Assembly (NCBI GenBank): GCA_963693365.1
Contig: CAVNZM010000003.1
Coordinates: 15,190,001-15,254,000, forward strand
DNA: 64,000 nucleotides
Source: Amoebidium appalachense
Taxonomy: Eukaryota > Ichthyosporea
Direction of reading: 5' to 3'
The position numbers and the translations under genes are program-made. Shown piece by piece: positions 24,553 to 61,895 of this stretch. Every line of letters begins with the position of its first letter. The first letter of the stretch is position 1. A model generated the notes under the pieces. The model was not told the origin of the DNA and searched no databases. It worked only from the letters and a program-made list of their open reading frames with translations.

Positions 24553-26346
24553 ATGGCGTTTTCTTTCATACGCTTTTCCCTTAGCTTGGGCCTTCTTCTC
24601 ATCACACCCATAGCTAGTTCCAAAAACACTACCATACGGCATCTGTCTACAACGGACAGCATCACACACACAAGCACCATCAAACCAACTACGACCACGC
24701 AACACGCTACGGCAGCCGGGTCTGCAGCAGCCAAGAATGTCTATCTCCAGAACGTTAACAACACCCGGCCAGGAAACACAACGAATGCAGGGATGATGAT
24801 GCAGGCACTATCTTTTTCGAACAGCAGTTCTACAAACAGTTCAACCCCACCCGCCTACGAGGCGTCCTGCCGACCAGTGCAAATAGGGGCGAAAGCGCCC
24901 ACGGGTTATGTTGTCATTAAGGGTAGCCGGTATGCCATCGCCTATGAAATAGACCCAAACAGCATGCCTCCGAACAGAACCGGCTGTTGTGATCGTGAGT
25001 TCCACAACATTCCAGACGGCTGGACAATAGCAGAGAACAACGACGAGAGCCGTTTAGTTGCCAAGATGTTTTCGTTTGGTGCCGATGCTCTCGTTTTCAA
25101 GGATGGCTCCGCGTATTTGACAGTTGAATCGGCGTATCCAAACCGAAAGGAATCATGGAACACGATAACAGGAGACGCTCTCTCGTCACAAAACGGCCAG
25201 GTTGCCGTAAACTATGCAACGGCACCAAATGGAAAGTGGGGTATGCCTTATTCCTGGTGCTTTAGGATTCTGCTTACACAGCCGGCAGCTGCAAACGATG
25301 CAAATTTACTCGTCGTAACCACCGATCGAAACATTTCGCAATACGTTACGAAGGGTGGAAAGGACTTCGCAACTTTGGATGATGTTGATCCTGCGCTTCC
25401 GTGGGGCTCTCCCAATGTTTCACCAAGGCAGACACAAGCGTTCGTTCTTCCTACCAACTGGTCCTTGGCGAGTGAATCTGAAGTCCAAACCTTGAAAGTC
25501 GGTATTTTCTCATGTGGTTGCTTGGTAGGTAGCACGGGTAACGCGTTTTTCAACACGGAGAAGAAACCATGTGGTTCATTCACTCTCCTTACGCACACCA
25601 CCACCGAAGGACAGACTGTTTTCTGGCCTAATCCACGTTCTGGTTCCATTCGCATCCTCCTTGTGCGTGCAACAACACCGGTCAAACTGAACACGGCGGA
25701 TATGAAAGTTCTGCTACTTAGCCCCCACAGCGAAACCACGAATGCAGAGTCGGCGAAGCAGGATAGTAGTTTGTTGTACGCGAAAAAGATCATTAGCAAC
25801 TACGGGCTGGAGTATGAGAATGTGGCTGTGGTCGCGAATGGTGGGAGGTATCAGGGCGATCTTTTGCTGTATTCGACGACGGTGAATGGGAATGTTCCTC
25901 ACTACCATACGATCGTTTTGACCAGCGAGGCGCTTTCGTATCAACGGTATGCAATCCAACTTCACCAAAACACCAGCACATTCACGTGCTTGCTTTTGCT
26001 AACACGTGCGCAGTTGCACGCTCATTCACTTAGGCATGCCTGCGCGCATGCCTAGGTCTGCGTCTTACCGTGCATGAACTGAGGGAAATAGGATGTGTGC
26101 AGGCACAAAGTAGAGCATGATGCGGTCTGCACGTTTTGTGTGCACACACAATTCATACATTTGAACATTGTACAATTCAACATTGCTTTGTCTCATTGTG
26201 TCTCTGACTTGACTCCCTGGCGAAGCAATAGGGGAGGAGCCATTGGCCCTTTCGACCCCTCCTCCCCCCCCCTCCCCCCCCTCCCCCACCCCACCCTCCA
26301 CACACACACAAACCGCGGTTCCTTTTTTCCCTATTCCTGTCTTCTC

Positions 26347-26408
<62 letters not shown>

Positions 26409-26704
26409 CCCCCTCCCCCCCCCCCCCCCCCCCCCCCCCCCCTGCCTTTCCCACTGCCCTTGCCTGCATAAGCAACCCTGCTCGTCTCTGATCAAGACGG
26501 GTGACCTACTCATGTTCAAGTGAAACAGTATCTGAGTTGGGTTTCGTTAACGAGGGGAATAGGTCGAAACTCGGGTACTGTGGATGACGTGGGCCCCCCC
26601 TGAGGATGGGCTCTGCTTATTATGCATACTCTTTATGCATGGCTTGCATTCTGCATCGTGTTATCCGTTTGTTCTTGTGTACTTCGTACTTTTTAACGCA
26701 TTCA

Positions 26705-26738
<34 letters not shown>

Positions 26739-26889
26739 TCCCCCCCCCCCTCCCTCCGCCCCCACCTCTCCCTCACCTTTTCGTTGTTGTGGTTCTTGGT
26801 TTGGGCAAGTTCTTGGTTTGGGTAACATCAAAAAGTATGCACATCTACAGAAGTGTAGGTTGAAAGCTGCGCATACCAGGCCTCTCTAA

Positions 26890-26925
<36 letters not shown>

Positions 26926-29900
26926 GTATCACCACCACCACCACCACACACACACATACACATGCACGCCACCACAATCACAACCACAACCAAATCAAAC
27001 AAACAAAAAAAAAAAAACAGGAGTGACGGGCAGTGGGAGAGTGCTCTCGCGCCGCAAGAGTGGACAGATCTTCGACGCTACTGTTCGCAGTTTGGGGTGC
27101 GCCTGCTTAGTGTCTATACATTTCCTGGGCCAAGATACGGCATTACCGAGCCCGTGAACAGCAGCACAGAGGGGGGCTTCTTGTGGTATCACGACCAAGA
27201 AAGTTGGGAGATGAAGGAGGTACGTGCTTGAAATTTTGCTGCTGGACCCCCTCTCCCCCCCCCCCCCCCCCTCCCCCTCTCCCCACCCTACACACACACA
27301 TGCCACCACCACCCCCTGTTCTCTCTCATTCGAAAAAATTGAGTCACCATTGCTGTAAACTGAATGTTCCGATTCTTTTGCCCGTTTGCATTTTCTGCTT
27401 CGAAAAAGGTTTTTTCTTGTTTTTTCCTCCCTGTGGTTTTAATTTGCTCAGCATCACACACTCTCGTGCTGCTTCCCTGCATTGGATATAAGTTGCGAGG
27501 ACGTGCATATGAAGCGAATGCACATCCAAGGCTTTTTTTGGCATTGTCGCTAGGAGCTTTTCGGTATAGTCTTCCTTCTACCCGGTTCCTCTTTTTCTGC
27601 GGTTGTTTCTTGTGTTTGGTGTTTGTGCGCGAGAGCACCTTCAGGTGTTACACGTGATGATATTGGTAGCGCGTATCTTGAGTTTGCGCGTGTTCGTGCT
27701 TGTGGTCGTGCTTTTGGGGCCGTGTGTGCCTGCACGTGTGCCGTCGTAGTGTTTTGGCTGCACTTACAATGTTTGCGCTGAAACCGGCCTCCAATCAGAA
27801 CAAGGAGAGGCCTTTCCGATATGCCATGGTTCGATCTATGATATTCAAGGAGAAAAGGTTCAAAACAGACTACGTACCCCGTCAAACTAGCAAAATTTGG
27901 CCGGCGCCGGCTAAGATTGCTATGGAATGTGACGCTTACCGATTTGCTACCATATTTAGTAGTAAATCAGTGTGGCGTCATTTATCATTGCGAATTTATT
28001 CGGCAGCTGCCAATTCCTGGTAGTCCGACGGGATACGTAGTCTGTTTGAACCCTTGGTCGTTAATTTGGCTTTGCTCAGATTCCTGGGCGCCAGCCAGGA
28101 GTAAAATTCAGACCGCCATCCAATTGTATCGCAAATTCTGCCTCGTTTCTGATTGGAGGCCGTTTTCAGTGCAAGCACTGTAGGCTTCTAGAAGAAAGGA
28201 AAAAATGGCAAGATTTCGTTCTCTGGGTCATGGTGTATATAGGAACGTTTGGTGGCATACTCCTGTAGGATGTAAGTTTTTCCTTTCCGTAATGCTTTGT
28301 GCGCACGGGGTAGAGGAGGGAGTAGGGGCACTAATTATTATCAGTGCGTTTTGGACACGCTCCGGACGGTCAGACGGTAGTGGGAAGGTGGATGGGGTTG
28401 TTGGCGAACTGCCGCGGCCTTAGTATCGCCGCAACGGTTTAGAAGCCTAGGCAGCAGGCTTGGCAGGGCGTCAATAATTGTGGCAGTATCACTTAGCGTT
28501 TTCCGTGGCTTGGAATCTGTCCGCGTACGCGTTAGGGCAGCGTAAGAACCCGATTGGTCAGCGTACCCGCGTGAGCGACTTTATTCAATTTGATTCAAGT
28601 CAGCAGCTTGGCACGAGTTGTACAGAACTCATCTGAGAATTGGAAAATAAATATACATGCAAAGTTTTACCTGGAAAATAACACTTCTTCATATATTTAG
28701 TTCTGGCTTCTTTAAAAAAAAAAAAAAGATGGGTCTGACTGGAAGGCGAGGCCTCGGCGGGTTGAAGCCCACGTCGGATTGAAAAGCATTGGAATGCACG
28801 TGCATAGTATTGATCGGGAATGTGCTAGTTCCAGGGTGTAAAATTGTCTCTTGGCTAGGTACATTTTTCTCTACCTGCTTATTGATATTGGGGTAACTTT
28901 CTTCTCTTATTTTGAAGGGCCAATAAAGCCGAATAATATAAATTATGGCGCCTTGAAATTTGGTCGGGAGTTCGCCACACTATATGCGTGCAGTAGCATA
29001 AAACTTAGTTTATGTTATTTGTTTTCATTTTAAATTTTATTTATTTTATTTCATTTATTTATTTATTTATTTATTGGGGGGGGGGGGGGGGGGGGGGGAT
29101 ATGAGAGGTGGTGTAAAAGGACTTTCAAAGAAATAGTGAGGGCTAACAAAGTTGTGTTTGCACAGAACATGGTGTGGCACTACCCAGTGAGTCTCAATGC
29201 CAGCATACCAGATGTCAAACCGTGGTTTTACTTCACAAAGACGAGCGACAAACCAACTGGAAATGGTATGTACATGCTTGTGGGTGTGTGTGCGTGTGTG
29301 TGGACGGCCACTCGGAAATCATAAAATTCCATCCTACCCTACAAGCCTAGAGTAAGAAGAAGGGGAGGAGGGGGCGAGAGGAGAGAAGGTGTCCCCCTGC
29401 CAGAAACTGGGGAGGTGGGGGGGGGGGGGGGGGGGGATGTGTGTGGGGTGTGCGTGTGTGTGTGTGCCTGTGTCTCACAACACACACGCAAGCCCACAGG
29501 GAAAGAGAGGAGGGGGGATATCGTAGCCTAATGGTACAGACTACTCCTTGCGCTTATGGTGGTTCCGGCCGGTGTTCTAGATGTCTGTGTGCTTGCTGGC
29601 TGTGTGGTGTGTTGACTGGAGCTTAGAGGAGAAGAGGAGAAGGGGGGGGGGGGGGGGGGGGGGGGGGATAAGATGGGGTTAAAGACGGTGGGAGAGGCGG
29701 AGGGGGGATTGTCTGGGGGAGGGGCAGAGGTGGGGGGGGGGGGGGGGGAGGGGGGGGGAGAAGGGGGGAGGTGAGTAGCATGTGATTAAGGTTAAGGTTG
29801 CTAACTGTGATATTTACAGACAAGGTTGGGGGTGTGATGCTGAATGCAACAAGCGAACATGGGGAGGAACTGCACATGTTCTTTGCATCCTCGATTGACG

Positions 29901-31088
29901 TGCCACATGGAAGCCCCGTCGGCAGCAGGGTGAGGATTAAATGTGTTTATGTGAGTAATGTGTTTGTGTGTGCAATTCTCCATGCATGTGGTTTGCACTC
30001 TGCATTGTTTTGTTTGTTGTAATACTTCGTACTCATTGGCGCATTCCTCCCCTCTCCCCCCCCCCCCCCCCCCCCCCCCTCCCCCTCAACCCCCAACCAT
30101 CTTCAAGATTGCTAAGTGTCGGGCTATTGTTCGGACACATGGGCCTATGTGTGAGGGACGAGCCGTGTGGCCGTGCGTAGTGTTTTTTTTTTTTTGGTGG
30201 TGGTGGTGGTGGTGGGGGGGGGGGGGGGGGGGGGGGGGGCACTACTTTGTTGGCTGAGACAAGACAGATGCGAGAATCATGAGCATATGCACGTGTGTCT
30301 GGCAGGGGCAAGAGTGAGGCTTTTTTAAAAGGAGGGGAGGTCATTACTCTGGCATTCTCCCAAAGAATCTGACCACGAACCCGTGCCCACTTTCAGGTCA
30401 TGGAATGGGCCACTCAAAATGTGGAGATCGTATCGGACGGCAGCCTGTCCGGTGGAGCTATTTTTGGAATCGTCCTTGCAGGGTGCGTGAAGCTTCAGAT
30501 TTAAGTCGTTATATCTATATAAGACGTGAGATTTTTAAAGAGAGAGGATTTAAGACGTGAGATTTTTAGAGAGAGGATTTCAAGACGTGAGATTTTTAAA
30601 GAGAGGATTTTAGGGGAGCTTCTGGTAATGCCTTGTGTGTCTGTGCATGTTTCGTGTGGGTGTTTGTGTGGTGGTAGCGGTGACAGGGGCAGCGGTGATG
30701 GTATTGTATGTGGGTGTGTTTCCCCCCCCCCCCCCCTTTCCTCCCTTTTTTTTTGATATTTGGGCAAGGAACTTCAAAAAGCTTAGTGGTGGGAGTGGGT
30801 GTTTGTGGGAGGGGAGGTGAGGGGGAAGGGGGCAGAAGAGAGGGAGAAGGGATGTAGTGCGAGTGGAATGGACTAGAACACAAGGGGCTATATGAAGAGT
30901 AACGCCTGCCTGTTTGTTTTTTTTTTTTTTGGTTTGTTTTTTTTTTTTTTTGCAGGGTGATTGTTGTTGGGGGGATTGGGTTCACGCTGTTCTACTTCCG
31001 CTACCGGCTGTGCTACCGCAACACAAAGGAGAACGACAGACACGTGGACGACATGGCCCAGTGGGAGTACCAGCAGTCGGGCTACTGA
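24553..31088 (+). CDS. Agd3-like (CBM87-type) single-pass surface glycoprotein, 6 exons
   Basis: Exons: 24553-25946, 27021-27219, 29166-29265, 29820-29929, 30397-30482, 30956-31088. Together they make 2,022 nt, an exact 673 codons plus TGA, with phases matching at every GT-AG junction. Residues 1-23 are a signal peptide (FSLSLGLLLITPIASS). A Thr/Ser/Asn-rich linker with many N-x-T/S sites follows. The middle carries ILLVRA, NYGLEYENVAV and HTIVLTSEALSYQ; exon 2 gives SALAPQEW...YCSQFGVRLLSVYTFPG. These recall the N-terminal carbohydrate-binding (CBM87) part of Agd3, the fungal galactosaminogalactan deacetylase. The deacetylase domain itself is not seen: after about residue 600 comes one membrane helix (GGAIFGIVLAGVIVVGGIGF) split by an intron, and a 30-residue cytoplasmic tail ending QQSGY. 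I infer a membrane-anchored extracellular sugar-binding protein. The gene model is firmer than the family call. Confidence 0.75.
26505..26735 (+). repeat. Repeat family A, copy 3 (intron 1 of the Agd3-like gene)
   Basis: Blocks: CATGTTCAAGTGAAACAGTAT, GAGTTGGGTTTCGTTAACG, GGTCGAAACTCGGGTACTGT, GGATGACGTGGGCCCCCC, TGAGGATGGGCTCTGCTTA, TTGCATTCTGCATCGTGTTA and TTCTTGTGTACTTCGTACTTT, then a C tract. It is nearly identical to the copy at 45250-45435 in an unrelated gene, so these two are recent. Confidence 0.92.
27764..28193. mobile_element. Foldback element (long inverted repeats) in an intron
   Basis: The left arm (about 27764-27900) contains GCGCTGAAACCGGCCTCCAA, TCAGAA and GGTTCAAAACAGACTACGTA. 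The right arm (about 28013-28193), read in reverse complement, contains GCACTGAAAACGGCCTCCAA, TCAGAA and GGTTCAAACAGACTACGTAT. Both arms start and end in the same order and are separated by about 110 bp. This is the form of a MITE or foldback DNA element. It sits in intron 2 of the Agd3-like gene. Confidence 0.75.
29955..30065 (+). repeat. Repeat family A, copy 4 (3' half, intron 4 of the Agd3-like gene)
   Basis: Contains CATGTGGTTTGCACTCTGCATTGT, TACTTCGTACT and GGCGCATTC followed by a C tract. This matches the 3' half of the family. Same strand as the host gene. Confidence 0.7.
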
Positions 31089-32060
31089 TTGGCTAGTTGT
31101 CACGTGCTGTATCGGTTATTGGATACTATTAGTCACATTGCCAAGTTGGGGGGGGGGGGGATTTCGTATGACGAGTAGGCTTCGCTTGGATTCTTGGCTA
31201 TTTAGACACATGCACGTATGTTTTGACGCCTAAAAAAAAAAATTCAGGCGTAACAGCTATGCACCGCAACTGAATTTCGCGAGTTGACATGACAGTTTTT
31301 TTCTGAAGCCGTACTACTGTAACATCGTCCAGATGCAATAGCACCAATGTTGCCTTGCACGATTACTTGTGTACAGGGAGCGATCATGTCGAGGAAGACC
31401 ACATGTGTCTTTGTCTATGTACACAGTCATGAGTTAATGTTAGTAGACAGTTGGTGCTGATGTTTATAAGCGTAAATACGCTTTCTTTGGTGCTGATGTT
31501 TATACGCGTAAATACGCTTTCTTTGTAAGTGTGCATGCCTGGTGACCGGGTCAATATCTTACATTTTACTTTTTTTTTATTACTTTTTTTTTCCTTTTTC
31601 TTTTCTTTTCTTCTTCACTGTACATGTAGAGGTGTGCATAGTTTGCCATACCGGTGCATATATATTGATAACAAGGCCATGTATTACGGGTATCTTACAA
31701 GCAATAGTCGATGTCATAGTGTACCTGTGCTTTTATGCAGTATTACAAGGCTCCTTTTCAACTAAAGTTCTCTTTTAATAAAGCGAGTTGAACATAATAA
31801 TGTTTTGTTTTTTTGCGCACACGGCATTAATGGTTACGACATGTACACTTTTCTAGACTGAATCAGGTTCTGCTTGTGCTGTTTTAGCATGACTAGTGTT
31901 TGAATCATGCAAACACCATGTATAGTTCCTAATAGGGCCTGCCCCCCCCCCCCCCCCCCCTTTCAAGTTTCCTTTGAAAAAATCACACACTGTCTTTCAA
32001 GTGTATTTGTGCACGTTTGCATGCATAGCGCATGTACGTGGACTGAGGCGGGTCACAGTT

Positions 32061-32097
<37 letters not shown>

Positions 32098-32622
32098 GTT
32101 GTTGTTCTTGTTGCTGTTGTTGTTCTCTTGGGAAAGAGAGGAGGGGAGGGGGGGGGGGGGGGGGGGGGAGGGGGGGGGCACAAAGACTCTCTAAACAGTA
32201 GATGAAGCCTGGTTTTCATTGCACGGTGTAACTTTGCACGTTGGCATGTTGCAAACTAACTTGGGAGAAGTTCAACCAATTTCATAGCTATGAACAATCA
32301 AAAAATAGTGCATTCTCAGCTACCAAACCACATGCCTCCAGTACTGCAATGCAACCATTCACTCAAATTCGTGAGTGATGTCATCAAAATACACAATCCA
32401 TCAAATGCCATTCATACCAAATTAAGCCAAACTCTAAACCTCAGCATTTTCGATCACATTATCATACTTCTTTAGAACCCGCCCACACCACAAACAATAC
32501 GTTCTAACATGAGACCGCAAATAGCATGGGTGAAAACACGGGGGGGGGGGGGGGGGGGGGGGGGGGAAAGGAAAATTGCCATGTGTTTTGCAAAATCCAG
32601 TAGTATTGTAAAGTGCATAGAT
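31089..32622. other. Convergent intergenic region between the Agd3-like and GTPBP10-like genes
   Basis: Holds the 3' UTR of the plus-strand gene, with a likely polyadenylation signal AATAAA near 31777-31782, a short tandem duplication near 31450-31524, a T run near 32062-32097 followed by a G run, and a G run near 32540-32566. No additional gene is seen. Confidence 0.55.
31450..31524 (+). repeat. Tandem duplication with internal hairpin
   Basis: TTGGTGCTGATGTTTATA followed by (A/C)GCGTAAATACGCTTTCTT occurs twice in direct succession. Each unit contains the self-complementary GCGTAAATACGC. It lies in the presumed 3' UTR of the Agd3-like gene. Confidence 0.85.
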
Positions 32623-58356
<25,734 letters not shown>

Positions 58357-58401
58357 AGGGGAGGGGGGGGATAGGTTTAGAACTTTCTTTTTTTGGCCGG
58401 T

Positions 58402-58432
<31 letters not shown>

Positions 58433-58875
58433 GGTCAGAGGAGGGGGGATGGGGTTTTTTCCTTCTTTTTTTTGTTGGTGGTGGTGGGGGGGGGGGGGGG
58501 GGGGGGAGGTCGAATGAATGCATACATCCCACAGGTATACAAATGATTTCTATTCCATATCTAATGTCGATGTTTATGTTACGAATCTAGCCGCCGTAAA
58601 AATGAGTCATCGTAAGAGGTTGCGCCTTGTAAGGCGTTATTCCATGCGCACTTTCATCCATAGAGTTCTAAATACCCAGCTCTTGATTTTGTGACACACC
58701 TATGAATAAAGAAGGACTCGTTCGTTGAAGGCTTCTGAGTAAGAGTTTTATAGTGCTTTGTTTGGGCTGCGGTGGTGAAAGTTGTCTTGATTGGGTGGGT
58801 GCTTTGCATGTGTGCATGTGTGTATGTGTGTGCGCGGGTAGAAGTCTGTGTGTTATTTGTGAAACTGTACCCCCT

Positions 58876-58912
<37 letters not shown>

Positions 58913-59912
58913 GTTGCCGACATATGTACATGTGCACATGCATAAGTACACAATTTTTCTATCAGATATCATTCTTACCATAAGCACATCGCTCATCAAC
59001 ATCACGAGCACACGGTCATGAATATTCGACAGTCCATGATTTTGATCATGCTACTACGTTCATAATGACATATTGGTGCATATATATATCCACCTGTTTG
59101 AAGTATTTGTGCTAGCCAATGCAGATAAATGTCATGCTAGCGCTAGCGCTGTCAGCAAGATGACTTCAAGGTTGTGTCCGGCCCCCGGGGCAATCGCAAG
59201 TTCTGTGTTCCATTTTTTGTTTCCACGTGTTGTTTTCCGAGTTCAGTCCTAATCAGAGTGTCTTTACCGGGAACGAGGGGAGTGGATGGCAAAATGAAGG
59301 GGAAATGTGTGGCTATATAACGAGGCCAATTGGCCAATAAACAGCAAGCCCTTTCAGCAACTCATCGGGACGGGCGACCGGCTACCTTTCGATGCTGCTC
59401 CTCGATGACTGTGCGGGGTTTAACAGCAAAATGTTGCAGTTAAGTGGTCGCCGCCGAAACAATATATTGCCGTGGTTGTTCAGCAAAGGAGATCAGCTTC
59501 TCCTGTGTGATTGTGGTTCCGTCAGGGTACTAGATGGAATTTGTTTTTTTGATACTGTGAAAATGTGCACAGGGTGTACCGTAAGCATGTGTATACAGGT
59601 TTACTACAAAAGCAAATTGCCAAGGCTTCATGATTGTAACTAATGATAAAACTTCCTCCCTACCCGGTCCCAAAGAAAGTACGAGAGAGAGAAAGAGAGA
59701 AAAGAGAGGGAGAGGGGGGGGGGGGGGGGGGGGGGAGGGGAAGGGGAGAAAAAGAGAGAAAGAGGGAGGGAGGGGAAGAGAGGAAGGGGGAGGGGGGGGG
59801 GGGGGGGGGGGGGGGAGAATAACAAGGTGCAGGAAAACGAGAAGAAGTGCAGAAAGGAATCCTGGGGAAAAACTCTAGAAGTACATCCCCCCCCCCCCCC
59901 CCCTCCCCCCTC

Positions 59913-59950
<38 letters not shown>

Positions 59951-60048
59951 AGTCCTATCCCCAAATTCAGAACCGCCTGGTACACAACACACCTCTCCAG
60001 AGGCTGAGGCTGAGCATGATTCCTGGGGGGGGGGGGGGGGGGGGGGGG

Positions 60049-60085
<37 letters not shown>

Positions 60086-60725
60086 AAGCCTTACGGTACC
60101 GATATCATAATTGAGTGTGGGGCAGTGTCGTGACGCTGGGCCTGCCCCAGGCCTGCGGTGCAGATACATAAGCACTTGTCTAGAGGGAAACGTACTCTAC
60201 TTTAAGCAGGCCAATACGACCCATTAGTTTTGTATCGAATGTCATTCACATCTTTCCTGCTTGGTTGCTACAAATATATCATCGTAGCGCCTGAAATTTA
60301 ACCTTGTTGGCAACGCCCAAAACAGTGTTTTTCAGTACTGTAACAAGACCGAGCCCCAAAATATAAATGCAAAGAATGCAAACAATACATGTGTTCCAAT
60401 CTTACTGTGCATGCACCTTGATATGAATGGGGATTATAGAGGCATATAGCTATAGCATGTGGTCATCTCGGTGTTTTGGGCTAATTGCAAGCTTGGAAGT
60501 ACGAATCATACGGGGCGACGTGATAGGTGCCAACCAGCTACCCCAATGACTCCGAGAACCTGATGGGTGCCCCTCACTTAGTCTCCAAGGCTAAGTACCC
60601 ACTGGCTTACGTAAGTGGCCGGGCACCGTAGTACTACGCCGCGCCTGCGGCAAATGTTTTTTTTTTTTTAATCAGTAAAGGGGAAGGCAGAAGGTTGTCC
60701 TGAAATGCCAGCTTTTCACCAGCAG
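58357..60725. other. Downstream of DPY19: spacer with G tracts, no gene seen
   Basis: G runs lie near 58402-58430, 58485-58505, 59716-59735 and 60026-60084, a C run near 58879-58906 and (CA)n near 59917-59950. AATAAA near 58703 may be a polyadenylation signal of DPY19, although it lies some 350 bp past the stop. No coding frame is supported. Confidence 0.5.
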
Positions 60726-60734
60726 ACACGGTTT

Positions 60735-60835
60735 AGGGGTCGCCCGACGAGGTACAGGTGATACTCTTGAGGCTATAATAACGAAGTTTAGTGTCTGATA
60801 TCGATTGTGGGTCCCTGAAGGCCAAACTTTCTGAC
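60735..60835 (+). repeat. Repeat family C, partial copy 1
   Basis: Contains GGGGTCGCCCGA and GATTGTGGGT..., then GGCCAAA, which match the 3' parts of the copies at 61695-61895 and 63005-63165. Confidence 0.5.
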
Positions 60836-61072
60836 GTCACGGTTTGTGTACGTTTGGTTCACACTTTAGTTGGGTCAGCCTCGTGGACACTTCTACGTGA
60901 CACGAGATGTTACCCTTATAATAATAATGAGCAACATATGCATGGTGGAGTATTTGGAGAGAAAGAGGGCGGTGTGGGTGCCATTGGGTTAGGGGGGAGA
61001 AGGGGGGAAGGGGGAAAGGGGGGTGGGGGGGGACAACGGTTTTCCCCCCTTTTTTTTTCTTTCTTTCTTTTT

Positions 61073-61122
<50 letters not shown>

Positions 61123-61439
61123 TGGGACCCTGCCGGGAGGCGCGCGAGAACTCAATGATATATACTGCTGCAGTGGTGTAGATATAATATATAGATAAGG
61201 GTAAACGGTTTTCAAAGTTTTAATATCAGGATATTTACACAATCGGTGACACTGCCCACTCTTTGCATGAAATGGTTTCGTAATTTTTTTTTTAATTTTT
61301 AAACCTTCAAGTTTTAGTGTGTAAGCTATGGTGGTGGTGTTGGTGAGGAAGGGTGGGCCCGGGAATGGGTGTGTGTGTTTGTGCGTGTGTGGGAAAGGAA
61401 GGGAAAGGGAGAGCGGAGGGCTGTGTGTGTGTGTGTGGG

Positions 61440-61605
61440 TGGGGGGGGGGGGGGGGGGGGGGGGGGAGGGGATAAGGTTGGGGGGGGGGGGGGGGGGGAG
61501 GGGTGTGTGTACATGTGTGGGGGGGGGGGGGGGGCGGGGGGAGGGTTTGCTTGTGAGAGGGTCAAATGGCTGGGGGGGACGGAGGGGATAAGGATGGGGG
61601 GGAGG

Positions 61606-61650
<45 letters not shown>
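61440..61650 (+). repeat. G-rich tandem segment
   Basis: G tracts alternate with GTGTGTGT and GGGATAAGG(T/A)TGGGGG. GGGTTTGCTTGTGAGAGGGT followed by CAAATG(G/A)CTG occurs at about 61544 and 61659. Confidence 0.75.
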
Positions 61651-61651
<1 letters not shown>

Positions 61652-61694
61652 AGAGGAGGGTTTGCTTGTGAGAGGGTCAAATGACTGTCACATT

Positions 61695-61895
61695 GTGGGC
61701 GACCTCACAGTAACAGCTCGAGATTCAAGCCAATAGAGTAACTGTTTGATCGGCTGCTCCTCAGCGGCAAAAAGCAGTGTGGGTGGTCGCCCACAAGAGA
61801 AGAGGTGACACCAGATAGGTCCAAACATGGGTGCTATGCTGAAATCATATTGATTGTGGGTGCGAGCCTAGGTGGAGGCCAAAAGAGCCAAGCAA
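61695..61895 (+). repeat. Repeat family C, copy 2
   Basis: Order of blocks: GTGGGCGACCTCACAGTA, CAG...GAG, AAGCAGTGTGGGTGGTCGCCCAC, TATTGATTGTGGGTGCGAG, GGCCAAAAG. TGGGCGACC and GGTCGCCCA are reverse complements about 80 bp apart, so the unit can fold. Confidence 0.7.

Noticed and set aside
27780-28023. 107-residue open frame
   Set aside because: It overlaps the foldback element arms, and the reverse frames are open too. It lies within an intron of the Agd3-like gene.
29519-29585. tRNA-like stretch (A-box-like TAGCCTAATGG, then GGTTCCGGCC)
   Set aside because: No cloverleaf with paired acceptor, anticodon and T stems could be drawn. At most a tRNA-derived relic.
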